NCBI GenBank assembly: GCA_050258035.1 | Contig: JBLMYA010000037.1 | Location: forward strand, 1-64,000 | From: DATBLE01 sp050258035 | GTDB taxonomy: Bacteria > Actinomycetota > Thermoleophilia > Gaiellales > Gaiellaceae | DNA length: 64,000 nucleotides | Direction of reading: 5' to 3' | In this document: piece by piece, positions 1 to 8,109 of the stretch | How the letters are laid out: each line of letters starts with the position of its first letter | How positions within the stretch are numbered: position 1 is the stretch's first letter | The notes under the pieces: generated by a model | What the model was told of the DNA's origin: nothing | Databases searched by the model: none | What the model saw: the letters and a program-made list of their open reading frames with translations, nothing else | Translations under genes and position numbers: made by a program

Positions 1-96
<96 letters not shown>

Positions 97-101
97 TGCC
101 G

Positions 102-1241
102 TTACGAGTAGACGTAGACGATTTCGCCGTACGGCTCTGAGCCGAACAGCCGATAGATCACGAAATTCGGGACGCGCACGCAGCCGTGGGACGCCGGGTA
201 GGGCGGGACCGACGGGTTGCCGTGGATCGCGTAGCCGCCGACGAAGTACATCGGGTCGAGCAGGACCCCGAGCGGGCTCGGGTCGTAGCCCGTCACCTTG
301 CGGTAGATCGCGAACCTGCCCTCCGGGGTGTAGTAGCCGGCAATGCCGGCGGTCGAGACCGGCGAGATCAGCGCGATCTTTCCGCCGCGCACGACGTAGA
401 GCGTCTGGTGCGCCTTGTCGACCTCGATGTGGTCGGCCGGCTCGCTGTACCTCGGAGCCGGGATGCGCGGGTGCTCGAGCCTGGTCCAGAAGGAGGCGTC
501 GACCGAGCCGGTGCGGTCGAGGCCCTGGACTTTCTGGAACGCGTACACGCTCTGGACGAAGTCGCCGCCGAACGTCGGCGAGAACGAGGGGACGGCGTAG
601 TGGAGCGCGGCGAGCCTGCGGGCCAGCTCGGTTACCGCCTGACTGGTCGTGCCGAGCGAGAGGTTCGGCGGCCGGAGGGTGGCGCGGAGCTCGCGGCTGA
701 CGCTGTCGTACCCGGGCCGGGGGAGCGTCGTCAGCCGAACGCGAACGGTGCCGATCTCGCGGGTGCCCAGCGCGACCCGCGCCTCGCCGGCGAAGCTTCG
801 GTCGAAACCGACCCGGCCGCCGCGGATCACCTGGACGCGCACCCGCCCGGCGCCGGACGGCTCGAGGGTTGCGGCGAGCTTCAACGGGGCGCCGGCGACG
901 AGGCTGCCGACCAGGGACGCCCGCAGTGCCGGACGGATCCGCACGGTGACGTCGTTCGACTCCGCCGTCAGCCAGGCAGCGCGGAACGGGCCCGGATTGG
1001 CGAGCGCGACCTTGAAGCGGAAGCTGCCGTCGGACCGCACCCGGGTCGTGGTGACGATGGTCGAGCCGCGCACGAGCCGCACGCGCGCGTCGGGGACGGC
1101 CGGGCTGAGCCGGCCGGCGAAGTCGATCGTGTGCAGGTACGTCGTCGCCTTCGGCCCCGTCAGGGTCAGCGTCGGGGCCCCCGCCGCCGCCGCCGCCGGC
1201 CAGACGAGGAGCAGCAGGGCCAGAGGCAGGGCTCGGCGCAC
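102..1241 (-). CDS. Secreted L,D-transpeptidase (YkuD domain)
   Basis: This 379-residue protein probably cross-links peptidoglycan through 3-3 bonds outside the membrane. The N-terminus is a signal peptide (a Leu/Ala-rich stretch over residues 4-20). The middle is Ig-like, followed by a peptidoglycan-binding-like segment (about 195-250) with the pattern AVTELARRLAALHY. The C-terminal YkuD domain carries HGNP (His340) and SHGCVR (His352, Cys354, Arg356), the catalytic signature. The GTG start lies 8 bases after a TATGCT box, which suggests a leaderless mRNA. The gene stands alone, separated by a short gap from the CPBP gene upstream. Confidence 0.9.
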   Translation of the reverse strand: MRRALPLALLLLVWPAAAAAGAPTLTLTGPKATTYLHTIDFAGRLSPAVPDARVRLVRGSTIVTTTRVRSDGSFRFKVALANPGPFRAAWLTAESNDVTVRIRPALRASLVGSLVAGAPLKLAATLEPSGAGRVRVQVIRGGRVGFDRSFAGEARVALGTREIGTVRVRLTTLPRPGYDSVSRELRATLRPPNLSLGTTSQAVTELARRLAALHYAVPSFSPTFGGDFVQSVYAFQKVQGLDRTGSVDASFWTRLEHPRIPAPRYSEPADHIEVDKAHQTLYVVRGGKIALISPVSTAGIAGYYTPEGRFAIYRKVTGYDPSPLGVLLDPMYFVGGYAIHGNPSVPPYPASHGCVRVPNFVIYRLFGSEPYGEIVYVYS

Positions 1242-1249
1242 GGCCGCGA

Positions 1250-1255
1250 AGCATA
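1250..1255 (-). promoter_or_regulatory. -10 box (TATGCT) of the L,D-transpeptidase gene
   Basis: TATGCT on the minus strand lies 8 bases before the GTG start. It fits the TANNNT box seen 6-9 bases before many starts in this window and implies transcription starting at or next to the start codon. Confidence 0.55.
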
Positions 1256-1268
1256 GTCGTGGCGCAGG

Positions 1269-1919
1269 CTAGGACAGGACCGCCGCGACGAGGGCGACCG
1301 CGTTGAACGTCGCGTGGACGGCCATCCCCGGATAGACGCTGTCGGAGCGCTCTCGCAGCCAGGCGAGCCCGCAGCCGAACACGATCAGGATCGGGAGCCC
1401 CTCCAGCAACCCGTGCGCCAGCCCGAATGCGAGCCCGACCCAGAGGATCGCGGTCACGGAGCCGAGAGGCGCGAGCAGCGAGTACCCGAGTCCGCGGTAG
1501 GTCAGTTCTTCGACGAACGGCGCGACCGCGACGAACACGACGAAGTTGACGACGAACGGGGCCGCCCGGCTCGAGTCCCAGCCCTGCGGGGTCAGACCCT
1601 GCTCCCGTCCGGGGTCGCCGTAGGCGGAGACGATCTCCAAGACCGCGTAGACGGCCCCGAAGACGATCAGCACGGCCGTCAGGGTGCGGGCCCAACCGCG
1701 GGGGCGGCGAAGCGCCAGCAGCGACCAGTCCGGCCGTGCGATCAGCAGGACGACACCGAGGACGATCGCGTACTCGACGAGACCCGACGCCGCCGTCGAG
1801 TACAGATAGGCGGCATCCTTCGGAGGCTTTCCGCCCGACAGCCGGGCCGCGTAGCCGAGCAGCGCGAGGACTGCGACGAGGATCACCCACGCGGTCAGCT
1901 TTTCCCGGCGGAGCGTCAC
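1269..1919 (-). CDS. CPBP family intramembrane metalloprotease
   Basis: This 216-residue membrane protein has about six hydrophobic segments and the CPBP (Abi/Rce1-like) signatures. The EExxxR motif is EELTYRG, a second histidine motif is in FGLAHGLLEG, and a C-terminal HATFNA completes the metal site. Members are proposed membrane-embedded glutamate proteases, but the substrate here is unknown. The GTG start sits seven bases downstream of the HAD gene stop, so the two are probably co-transcribed together with the binding lipoprotein and mannosyltransferase genes further upstream. Confidence 0.88.
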   Translation of the reverse strand: MTLRREKLTAWVILVAVLALLGYAARLSGGKPPKDAAYLYSTAASGLVEYAIVLGVVLLIARPDWSLLALRRPRGWARTLTAVLIVFGAVYAVLEIVSAYGDPGREQGLTPQGWDSSRAAPFVVNFVVFVAVAPFVEELTYRGLGYSLLAPLGSVTAILWVGLAFGLAHGLLEGLPILIVFGCGLAWLRERSDSVYPGMAVHATFNAVALVAAVLS

Positions 1920-1926
1920 CGCGGGC

Positions 1927-2559
1927 TTACGTCCAGCCTTCGAACGCCGTGTCGAGCGGCGCAGGCGCGAACTTCATCCCGGCTGCCGCCGCGCCGCGCT
2001 CGTCCTCGTCCTCGTCGCCGACGTGGAGCGCCCGTCTCGCCTCGACCCCGAGGCGCTCCAGCGCCAGGTGGAAGATGGTCGGGTCCGGCTTCGCAGCCCC
2101 CGCCTCGGCGCTCGTGACGACGGTCGAGAAGAGCCCGTGGATGCCGAGCCGCTCGAGGTGTTCGGCGAGGCCGATGTCCCAGTTCGAGACGACGGCGAGG
2201 TCGAGCCCGCGAGCGCGGAGCGACGAGAGCATCGCCGGTGCTCGGGGGAGCGGCTGGAACCGGATCGAGGCCATGAACGCGTCGACGAACGAGCCCGGGT
2301 CGAGATCGGCGCCGGCCGCCTCGAGGAAGACGCCGGCGCAGTCGCGTCGCAGTGCGGCGAGCGTCTCCGGGTTGCGGCCACGCAGCGCCTCCGGGCGGTA
2401 GTAGGCGACCTCGGCCGCAAACGCCTGCCGCACCAGCGCGGGATCCCGCTCGAGGCCACGTTCGGCGAGCGAGCGCACGAGGCTGGGGACCGGATCGACG
2501 AGGGTGAGCAGCGTCCCGTAGCCGTCGACCGTGACGGCGTCGAGATCAGCGAAACGCAT
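1927..2559 (-). CDS. HAD-superfamily hydrolase, haloacid dehalogenase type
   Basis: This 210-residue cytosolic protein has the HAD motifs in order. Motif I is DGYGTL near residue 11, with Tyr in place of the second Asp as in L-2-haloacid dehalogenases. Motif II is VVSNWD, a Lys lies in AAKPDP, and the acidic motif IV is HVGDEDEDE. A helical cap follows motif I. The likely reaction is hydrolysis of a small phosphoester or halo-acid; the substrate cannot be read from the sequence. Its ATG overlaps the 3' end of the upstream binding-protein gene by 14 bases, indicating one operon. Confidence 0.85.
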   Translation of the reverse strand: MRFADLDAVTVDGYGTLLTLVDPVPSLVRSLAERGLERDPALVRQAFAAEVAYYRPEALRGRNPETLAALRRDCAGVFLEAAGADLDPGSFVDAFMASIRFQPLPRAPAMLSSLRARGLDLAVVSNWDIGLAEHLERLGIHGLFSTVVTSAEAGAAKPDPTIFHLALERLGVEARRALHVGDEDEDERGAAAAGMKFAPAPLDTAFEGWT

Positions 2560-3394
2560 CCGGGTGCAGGAGGCGCGCGACCTGGAGCAGCCCCTCGCCG
2601 ATCCGCGGTCCGGCGACGAGAACGGCGGGGTCGAGGACCACGAACCGGCCCTCGCGAACGGCCCGGAGCTTCCGGGTCTGAGGGTCCATGCGGAGGTCGT
2701 GGAGCGTCGTCTGGGTGTCCGAGGTGACGGCGTAGACGTCGGGGTCGAGCCGGGCCAGCTCCGCAGGGTCGACCGGCCCGGCCTCGGCCGCGTCGCCTGC
2801 GACGTTCCTCGCGTGCGCCTCCCGGATCACGTCGCCGATCAGGGACTGGTCGGGGACTGTCGTCAAGAGTCCGGTGTCGACGAAGACGCTGACGAGCGGC
2901 CGCCCCGCGAGCGCCGCGTCGACCGTGCGGCGCTTCCGTTCGATCGCCCGGACGAGTGCCCTCGCCCGGACCGGCGTCCCGGTGAGCAGGCCGAGCTGCG
3001 TGATCGCCCGTTCGACCTGCCTGATCGAGTCGCCGGGCGCGAGATACACCTGCGCGTGTGTCGCGGCGGCTGCGCGCGACAGGGCGCGCTCGTCGATGCT
3101 GTCGGACGCGACGATCAGGTCGGGCTTCGCCCGGCGCAGGGAGGCGACGCCGCCGGCGGGAGCGGCGGCGACGATCAGGCCGCCCGCTCCGAGCCCGCGG
3201 ACGATCGACTCCGCTGACGTGTCGAGGACGGCGATCCGCTCGGCCGGCTTCGAGATCGCGATCGGGCGGTCGCCGGTCGTGATCGTCACGGGGTAGAGCC
3301 CGGCGTCCACCCCGGTCGGCTCGGACCGCTCACCGCAGGCGCTCGCCCCGAGCAGGAGCGCCGCGGAACACACGACGACTGCTACGCGACCCAT
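2546..3394 (-). CDS. BtuF-like periplasmic-binding lipoprotein
   Basis: This 282-residue protein begins with a hydrophobic signal ending in a lipobox-like GASAC, so it is probably a lipoprotein. The rest fits the TroA/BtuF type III binding fold used for cobalamin, haem or ferric siderophores. KPDLIVASD and RLDPDVYAV are the usual lobe motifs, and a long linker helix lies between them. No ABC permease or ATPase is next to it, so the ligand and partner transporter are unknown. The ATG chosen (MGRVAVVV) overlaps the upstream mannosyltransferase stop by 13 bases and gives a clean signal peptide; longer readings of this frame are shadows. Confidence 0.85.
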   Translation of the reverse strand: MGRVAVVVCSAALLLGASACGERSEPTGVDAGLYPVTITTGDRPIAISKPAERIAVLDTSAESIVRGLGAGGLIVAAAPAGGVASLRRAKPDLIVASDSIDERALSRAAAATHAQVYLAPGDSIRQVERAITQLGLLTGTPVRARALVRAIERKRRTVDAALAGRPLVSVFVDTGLLTTVPDQSLIGDVIREAHARNVAGDAAEAGPVDPAELARLDPDVYAVTSDTQTTLHDLRMDPQTRKLRAVREGRFVVLDPAVLVAGPRIGEGLLQVARLLHPDAFR

Positions 3395-4644
3395 TGCCAC
3401 AGTGCCCACTGGGTCACGGCCACGCCGAGCATGATCGAGCTGACGACGAGGATCGCGGTGTGCACCCTCGGCCGGCCCCCGATCACGGCGAGCGCCATGA
3501 AGCACGGGAAGAGGACGAGCCCGAACCGCGGCATCGACAGGAGCGGCCAGCGCGTGCTCGGTGCGCTCAGGGGGATCGCCAGGCTGATCGTGCAGAAGAG
3601 CCCATACGGGGTACCGAACCTGCGCCAGGCGACGATCGTGAGCGCGATCAGGAGGACGAGGAAGGCGAAGGCCTCGAGGTTCACCGCAGCCGCCCGCATC
3701 GGATCGGTGTCCTGCACGGGGGTCCAGTACACGTGCGTGTGCGATCCCGAGGCGAGCTGTTCGACGCCCGCCCACGCCGAGCGGAGCCCGTCCCAGATGC
3801 CGCCGAACGGTCCGGCAGAGGAGAGGTGCCGGTTCCAGAAGCCCTGCGCCCGCGCGAACGCGAAGGCGTCGCCGCGGGCGAGCCCGAGGTAGACCGGGTA
3901 GGCGGCGAAGACGAGCGGCGCAGCGCACAACCGGACGAGCGCCCGCCCCCTGTCGGGAGCACGCCAGGCCATCACGGCGAGCGCCGGGAGGAGTGCGACT
4001 CCGGCGACCCGTGTCAGCATCGCCAGGCCGGTCACGAGGCCTGCGCCGAGCCAATGTCTCCGCTCGGCGAGGACGAAGGCGCCGATCGCGAGCGCGAGGA
4101 ACAGCGACTCGGAGTAGACGGCGCCGAGGAACAACGCCATCGGGAAGACGGCGAGATACAGCACCGCGCGCCGGGCCCCTTCCGGCCCGAGCCGCGTCTC
4201 GGTCAGCCGGTAGAGGAGAACGAACGCCGCGGCGGCGGCGGCCAGCGAGACGACGATCCCGGCGACCACGTAGTGTCCCCCGAGGGCTCGCCCCACGCCT
4301 GCGAGGGACAACGGGTAGAGCGGGTAGAACGCAGCCGTGACGCCGTGGGCGGCTCCGTACCCGTGCTCCGCGATGCGCAGGAACCAGACGCTGTCCCAAC
4401 GGGCCCAGACGTCCGTCACCCAGCCGAGGTCGCGCGTCAGCGCGGGGTCGTCCCAGTGCGCGGCGTTCGGATGGCGGTTGGGCTCGAACACCAGCCAGGC
4501 GAACAGGGCGCCCGCCCAGATCGCCGCCCGGCTCCAGAGGAAGATGCCCACCGCGGGCCCCCGGGCCACGGATACGCGTAACTCCGCGAGGCGTCCGCGG
4601 ACGCGGGGCTCACGGACCCGCTCACCCTTGGTAGGAGCACCCAC
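3382..4644 (-). CDS. Multi-spanning mannosyltransferase, PIG-V/GT76-like
   Basis: This 420-residue polytopic membrane protein has an early luminal-loop motif RWDSVWFLRIAEHGYG and then FYPLYPL. Both are typical of PIG-V-like (GT-C fold) mannosyltransferases that use a polyprenyl-phosphate sugar donor. About ten hydrophobic helices follow. It probably adds a mannose to a lipid or glycolipid on the outer membrane face. The GTG start lies 8 bases after a TATGAT box and is divergent from the DUF2203 gene. The lipoprotein gene follows with a 13-base overlap. Confidence 0.8.
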   Translation of the reverse strand: MGAPTKGERVREPRVRGRLAELRVSVARGPAVGIFLWSRAAIWAGALFAWLVFEPNRHPNAAHWDDPALTRDLGWVTDVWARWDSVWFLRIAEHGYGAAHGVTAAFYPLYPLSLAGVGRALGGHYVVAGIVVSLAAAAAAFVLLYRLTETRLGPEGARRAVLYLAVFPMALFLGAVYSESLFLALAIGAFVLAERRHWLGAGLVTGLAMLTRVAGVALLPALAVMAWRAPDRGRALVRLCAAPLVFAAYPVYLGLARGDAFAFARAQGFWNRHLSSAGPFGGIWDGLRSAWAGVEQLASGSHTHVYWTPVQDTDPMRAAAVNLEAFAFLVLLIALTIVAWRRFGTPYGLFCTISLAIPLSAPSTRWPLLSMPRFGLVLFPCFMALAVIGGRPRVHTAILVVSSIMLGVAVTQWALWQWVA

Positions 4645-4652
4645 GCGGCCCG

Positions 4653-4660
4653 ATCATACT
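4653..4660. promoter_or_regulatory. Divergent overlapping -10 boxes
   Basis: TATGAT on the minus strand (4653-4658) lies 8 bases before the mannosyltransferase GTG. CATACT on the plus strand (4655-4660) lies 7 bases before the DUF2203 ATG. The 23-base intergenic space leaves no room for leaders, so both transcripts are likely leaderless and initiation on the two strands should compete. Confidence 0.55.
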
Positions 4661-4667
4661 TCGCTCC

Positions 4668-5063
4668 ATGCAGCGGATCTTCACAGCGGACGACGCGAAC
4701 GCCCTCCTTCCCGAGCTGCGCCCGCTGGTCGAGGAGATGGTCGCGGCAAAGCTGGCGCTCGACCAGGCGCAGGAGGACGCCGAGGAGATCAACGCGCGGA
4801 TCTCGGGGAACGGCGGCGGTCTTCCGCCCGCCCGGCTGGCCGAGGCGCACGACCTCGTCGGCCGCCGTGCAACTGCTCTCGCTCACGCGCTCGAGCAGGT
4901 TCAGTCTCTCGGCGTGATCGTCAAGGATCTCGATTCCGGCCTGGTCGACTTTCCCTCCCGTCGCGAAGGCGAAGACGTGCTCCTCTGCTGGCAGCTCGGC
5001 GAGGACGAGGTCGGCTTCTGGCATCGCTACGACGACGGGTTCGCCGGTCGCCGGCCGATCTGA
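4668..5063 (+). CDS. DUF2203 family protein
   Basis: This 131-residue cytosolic protein belongs to DUF2203, a family of unknown function. The start motif FTADDANALLPELRPLVEEM is characteristic. A helical hairpin (about 10-85) precedes a small beta-rich part with GLVDFPSRREGEDVLLCWQLGE and a closing VGFWHRYDDGFAGR. The family is common in actinobacteria and Chloroflexi and short for a complete protein; no catalytic role is established. The gene starts directly after a CATACT box and is followed 36 bases later by a mechanosensitive channel gene. Confidence 0.85.
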   Translation: MQRIFTADDANALLPELRPLVEEMVAAKLALDQAQEDAEEINARISGNGGGLPPARLAEAHDLVGRRATALAHALEQVQSLGVIVKDLDSGLVDFPSRREGEDVLLCWQLGEDEVGFWHRYDDGFAGRRPI

Positions 5064-5099
5064 GGAATCGTCGTGCGCGGTGTCGAATAGAGCGGCCTG

Positions 5100-5825
5100 A
5101 TGCCCTTCTGGGAACGCGCCACCATCGCCGCGGTCGTGATCGTCGCCGCGGTCGTGCTGGCGAAGCTCGCGGACGCCGCCATGCGGCGCATGCAGCTCGA
5201 GGCCGCCGCCGAGACGCGCTATCGCGTCCTGCGCCGCGCGGTGATGGCGCTCATCGTCGTCGTCGCCGTGCTCTCGGCGCTCCTGGTGTTCCCGCAGGTG
5301 CGCACCGTGGCGGGCGCGCTGCTCGCCTCGGGCGCGGTGATCGCGATCGTCGTCGGGTTCGCGTCGCAGCGGACGCTCGGCAACTTCGTCGCCGGGATCC
5401 TGATCGCCTTCACGCAGCCGCTGCGTCTGGGCGACCGGGTCACCTTCGACGGTGTCGAGGGCGTGGTCGAGGAGATCACCCTCACCTACACGTTCATCCG
5501 GGCCGATGACGACACCAGGGTCGTCGTCCCCAACGAGAAACTGGCCTCCGATACCATCAGGAACGCCACGATCGTCCAGCGTGCACAGCGAGCAGAGATC
5601 ACGGTGCAGGTTCCGATGAGCTCCGACCTAGGGCACGTGATCGGCCTGCTGGACGGTGAGGTGGCCGATCAGCGCGAGCCCGAGGTCTTCGTCAGCAGCC
5701 TCGAGGACAAGGCGACGATCACGGTCCGCGCGTTCGCCCCCGACCCGTCGCATGCCGAACGTCTCCAGCACGACCTGCGCCTCCGGGCGCATCGCTGCCT
5801 CCGGGCGGCCGGGATCTACGCATGA
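5100..5825 (+). CDS. MscS-family mechanosensitive ion channel
   Basis: This 241-residue membrane protein has three N-terminal hydrophobic helices. The third, pore-lining helix is rich in Gly/Ala (GALLASGAVIAIVVGFASQ), followed by NFVAGILIAFTQPLRLGDRV and the beta domain motif VVVPNEKLASDTIRN. These are hallmarks of the MscS core, which releases solutes during hypo-osmotic shock. It is shorter than E. coli MscS (286) but keeps the beta domain and part of the C-terminal alpha/beta domain. It lies between DUF2203 and a penicillin-binding protein, so the context is envelope integrity. Confidence 0.88.
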   Translation: MPFWERATIAAVVIVAAVVLAKLADAAMRRMQLEAAAETRYRVLRRAVMALIVVVAVLSALLVFPQVRTVAGALLASGAVIAIVVGFASQRTLGNFVAGILIAFTQPLRLGDRVTFDGVEGVVEEITLTYTFIRADDDTRVVVPNEKLASDTIRNATIVQRAQRAEITVQVPMSSDLGHVIGLLDGEVADQREPEVFVSSLEDKATITVRAFAPDPSHAERLQHDLRLRAHRCLRAAGIYA

Positions 5826-5862
5826 CCGGCGCTCCGCTGCGCCTCAGCCGGGAGCGCGATCC

Positions 5863-8109
5863 GTGAGCCCGCAGCGGGGACGGAAGCGGAAGGCGAACGG
5901 CGGCCAGCCGGTCGGCCGCCGCCGCCGTGCGCGGGTGCGCGGGCGTCGCCACGGGCGCCGGAACACGATCGTCGTCCTGGTCGTCCTGCTGGTCGGCATC
6001 CCGGTCGTGCTCGGGATCGCCGGCCTCGGCGCAACCGCCGCGTTCCGGTCGAGCTGCTCGCTCTCCTCGCTTCGCCCCGTCTCGATAGGCCAGAACTCCT
6101 TCGTGTACGCCGCGGACGGCACGCTTCTCGGCTCGATTCCGGCCGAGCGGAACCGCCAGCCGGTCCCCCTCTCCCGGATCAGCCCCTGGATGGCGAAGGC
6201 GGTGATCGCGACCGAGGACCGCCGCTTCTACCAGCACGGTGGGGTCGACTACGAGGGCATCATTCGCGCCGCCTGGCGGGACCTGAGCAAGGGCAAGGTC
6301 GTCGAAGGCGGCTCCACCATCACCCAGCAGGTCGTCCGCAACCTCTACATCTCCCACGAGCGCACGTTCACCCGCAAGGTGAAGGAGGCATGCCTCGCGA
6401 TCAAGCTGAGCAAGCACTGGTCGAAGGACCGGATCCTCCAGACGTGGATGAACCAGGTCTACTTCGGCAACCACGCCTACGGCGTCGAGGCGGCGGCCCA
6501 GACCTACTTCTCCCGGCCGGCAAAGGACCTCTCCCTGATGCAGGCTGCGCTGCTCGCCGGCCTGCCCCAGGCGCCGTCGCTGTACGACCCCCTTGTCTAC
6601 CCGAAAGTCGCGCTCCAGCGGCGCGCTCACGTGCTCGACTCGATGTACGACAACGGGGACATCTCGTACGAGACCTACCTGGCGGCGCGCGGCGATCCGA
6701 GTCTGCACCTCAGGCCCGGCCGCCTGTACACCACGATCCGCGAGCCCTACTTCTTCAGCTACGTGCGCGACCAGTTGATCGCGAAGTACGGGACGCAGAC
6801 GGTCCGGTCCGGCGGTCTGCGCGTGTACACGACCATCGATCCTGCGTTCCAGCGGGCGGCCAGGAGGGCGATCGCCGACACGCTCTACCTCAAGGACGAT
6901 CCCGCCGCGGCGCTCGTCTCGATCAACCCGGCGAACGGCGCGATCCGGGCGATGACGGCGGTCTATCCCGGGCGCACGAAGAACCAGTTCAACCTCGTCG
7001 CCCAGGCGCGGCGGCAGGCAGGCTCGACCTTCAAGACGTTCGTGCTCACGCGGGCGGTCGACGACGGGATGAATCCCGCGACGACCAGCTACGTCTCGGC
7101 ACCGTTCACCTACCAGCCGGATCCGTCGGCCCCGCCCTGGAACGTCTCCACGTACAGCCACACCTACTCGGGCCTGATCTCCGTCCAGCAGGCGACGCTC
7201 CAGTCGGACAACACCGTCTACGCGAAGCTGACTCTCGACGTCGGCCCGCAGAACGTCGCCGACATGGCCCACAAGCTCGGAGTGCAGAGCCCGCTCCAGC
7301 CGGTGCCCTCGATCGGGCTCGGCTCGAACGCCGTCTCGCCTCTCGACATGGCCTCCGCGTACGCGACGCTGGCCGCCGGCGGGATCTACTCGCGCCCGAT
7401 GGCGATCCGCCGGGTGATCCTCGCCGGCGGGAAGGAGGACGATCAGGCGGGCTGGGGCCTGGCCGAGCGCGACCGCGTGATCCCCGACTGGGTCGCCGGC
7501 ACCGTCACGGACATCCTCCGGCAGAACGTCCTCTACGGGACCGGGACGGGCGCGAACTTCGGCCGGCCCGCCGCGGGCAAGACGGGCACCACCGACGACC
7601 ACGCGGACGCGTGGTTCTGCGGCTATCTGCCGAATCTCGAGGCGACCGTCTGGGTCGGCTACCCGCAGGGTGAGATCCCGATGCTGAACGTGCACGGGAT
7701 AGCGGTCGCCGGCGGCAGCTTCCCGGCGGAGATCTGGAGGAGGTTCATGGAGCAGGCAGTGCGCTACTCGCCGGCGCAGGACTTCCCGCAGCCGATGACG
7801 TCGCCGCAGTGGCGGACCTTCCACCAGGGGCCGTGGGCGTTCGCCGGAGCGGTTCCCACGACGACGACCACGACGACGACGACCACGACGACGACCGGAA
7901 CGAGTCCGTCGACCGCATCACCGACGACGACCGAGCAGGCGACGGTCCAGGTCGAGGCGACCACGGCGCCGACGACGACTGCTGCTCCCCCACCACCGCC
8001 GACCACCGTTCCCGTCACGACCACAGCGCCCCCGCCGCCTCCTCCGCCGCTCCCGCCGCCGACGACGACCGAGGCGACGACGACGGCCGGCGGCCCGGCT
8101 CTCCCTTAG
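5863..8109 (+). CDS. Class A penicillin-binding protein (glycosyltransferase/transpeptidase)
   Basis: This 748-residue bifunctional enzyme polymerises and cross-links peptidoglycan outside the membrane. A basic cytoplasmic tail precedes one membrane helix (about 36-60). The GT51 domain has TEDRRFYQHGG (catalytic Glu118) and GGSTITQQ. The transpeptidase domain has STFK (Ser388, Lys391), SDN (448-450) and KTGT (from Lys573). The last 80 residues are a Thr/Pro-rich tail encoded by ACG/CCG repeats, as in other actinobacterial PBPs. The GTG start gives the basic tail; the upstream part of the open frame overlaps the mscS gene and looks like a shadow. The stop codon overlaps the next GTG. Confidence 0.93.
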   Translation: MSPQRGRKRKANGGQPVGRRRRARVRGRRHGRRNTIVVLVVLLVGIPVVLGIAGLGATAAFRSSCSLSSLRPVSIGQNSFVYAADGTLLGSIPAERNRQPVPLSRISPWMAKAVIATEDRRFYQHGGVDYEGIIRAAWRDLSKGKVVEGGSTITQQVVRNLYISHERTFTRKVKEACLAIKLSKHWSKDRILQTWMNQVYFGNHAYGVEAAAQTYFSRPAKDLSLMQAALLAGLPQAPSLYDPLVYPKVALQRRAHVLDSMYDNGDISYETYLAARGDPSLHLRPGRLYTTIREPYFFSYVRDQLIAKYGTQTVRSGGLRVYTTIDPAFQRAARRAIADTLYLKDDPAAALVSINPANGAIRAMTAVYPGRTKNQFNLVAQARRQAGSTFKTFVLTRAVDDGMNPATTSYVSAPFTYQPDPSAPPWNVSTYSHTYSGLISVQQATLQSDNTVYAKLTLDVGPQNVADMAHKLGVQSPLQPVPSIGLGSNAVSPLDMASAYATLAAGGIYSRPMAIRRVILAGGKEDDQAGWGLAERDRVIPDWVAGTVTDILRQNVLYGTGTGANFGRPAAGKTGTTDDHADAWFCGYLPNLEATVWVGYPQGEIPMLNVHGIAVAGGSFPAEIWRRFMEQAVRYSPAQDFPQPMTSPQWRTFHQGPWAFAGAVPTTTTTTTTTTTTTGTSPSTASPTTTEQATVQVEATTAPTTTAAPPPPPTTVPVTTTAPPPPPPPLPPPTTTEATTTAGGPALP

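Noticed and set aside
186..1256. Long plus-strand open frame opposite the L,D-transpeptidase
   Set aside because: It is rich in Arg, Asp and Gly with no domain, a typical antisense shadow in high-GC DNA; the minus strand has a complete YkuD signature.
7858..8109. ACG/CCG simple repeats as a possible CRISPR or satellite array
   Set aside because: They encode the Thr/Pro-rich tail of the penicillin-binding protein and show no fixed repeat-spacer structure.
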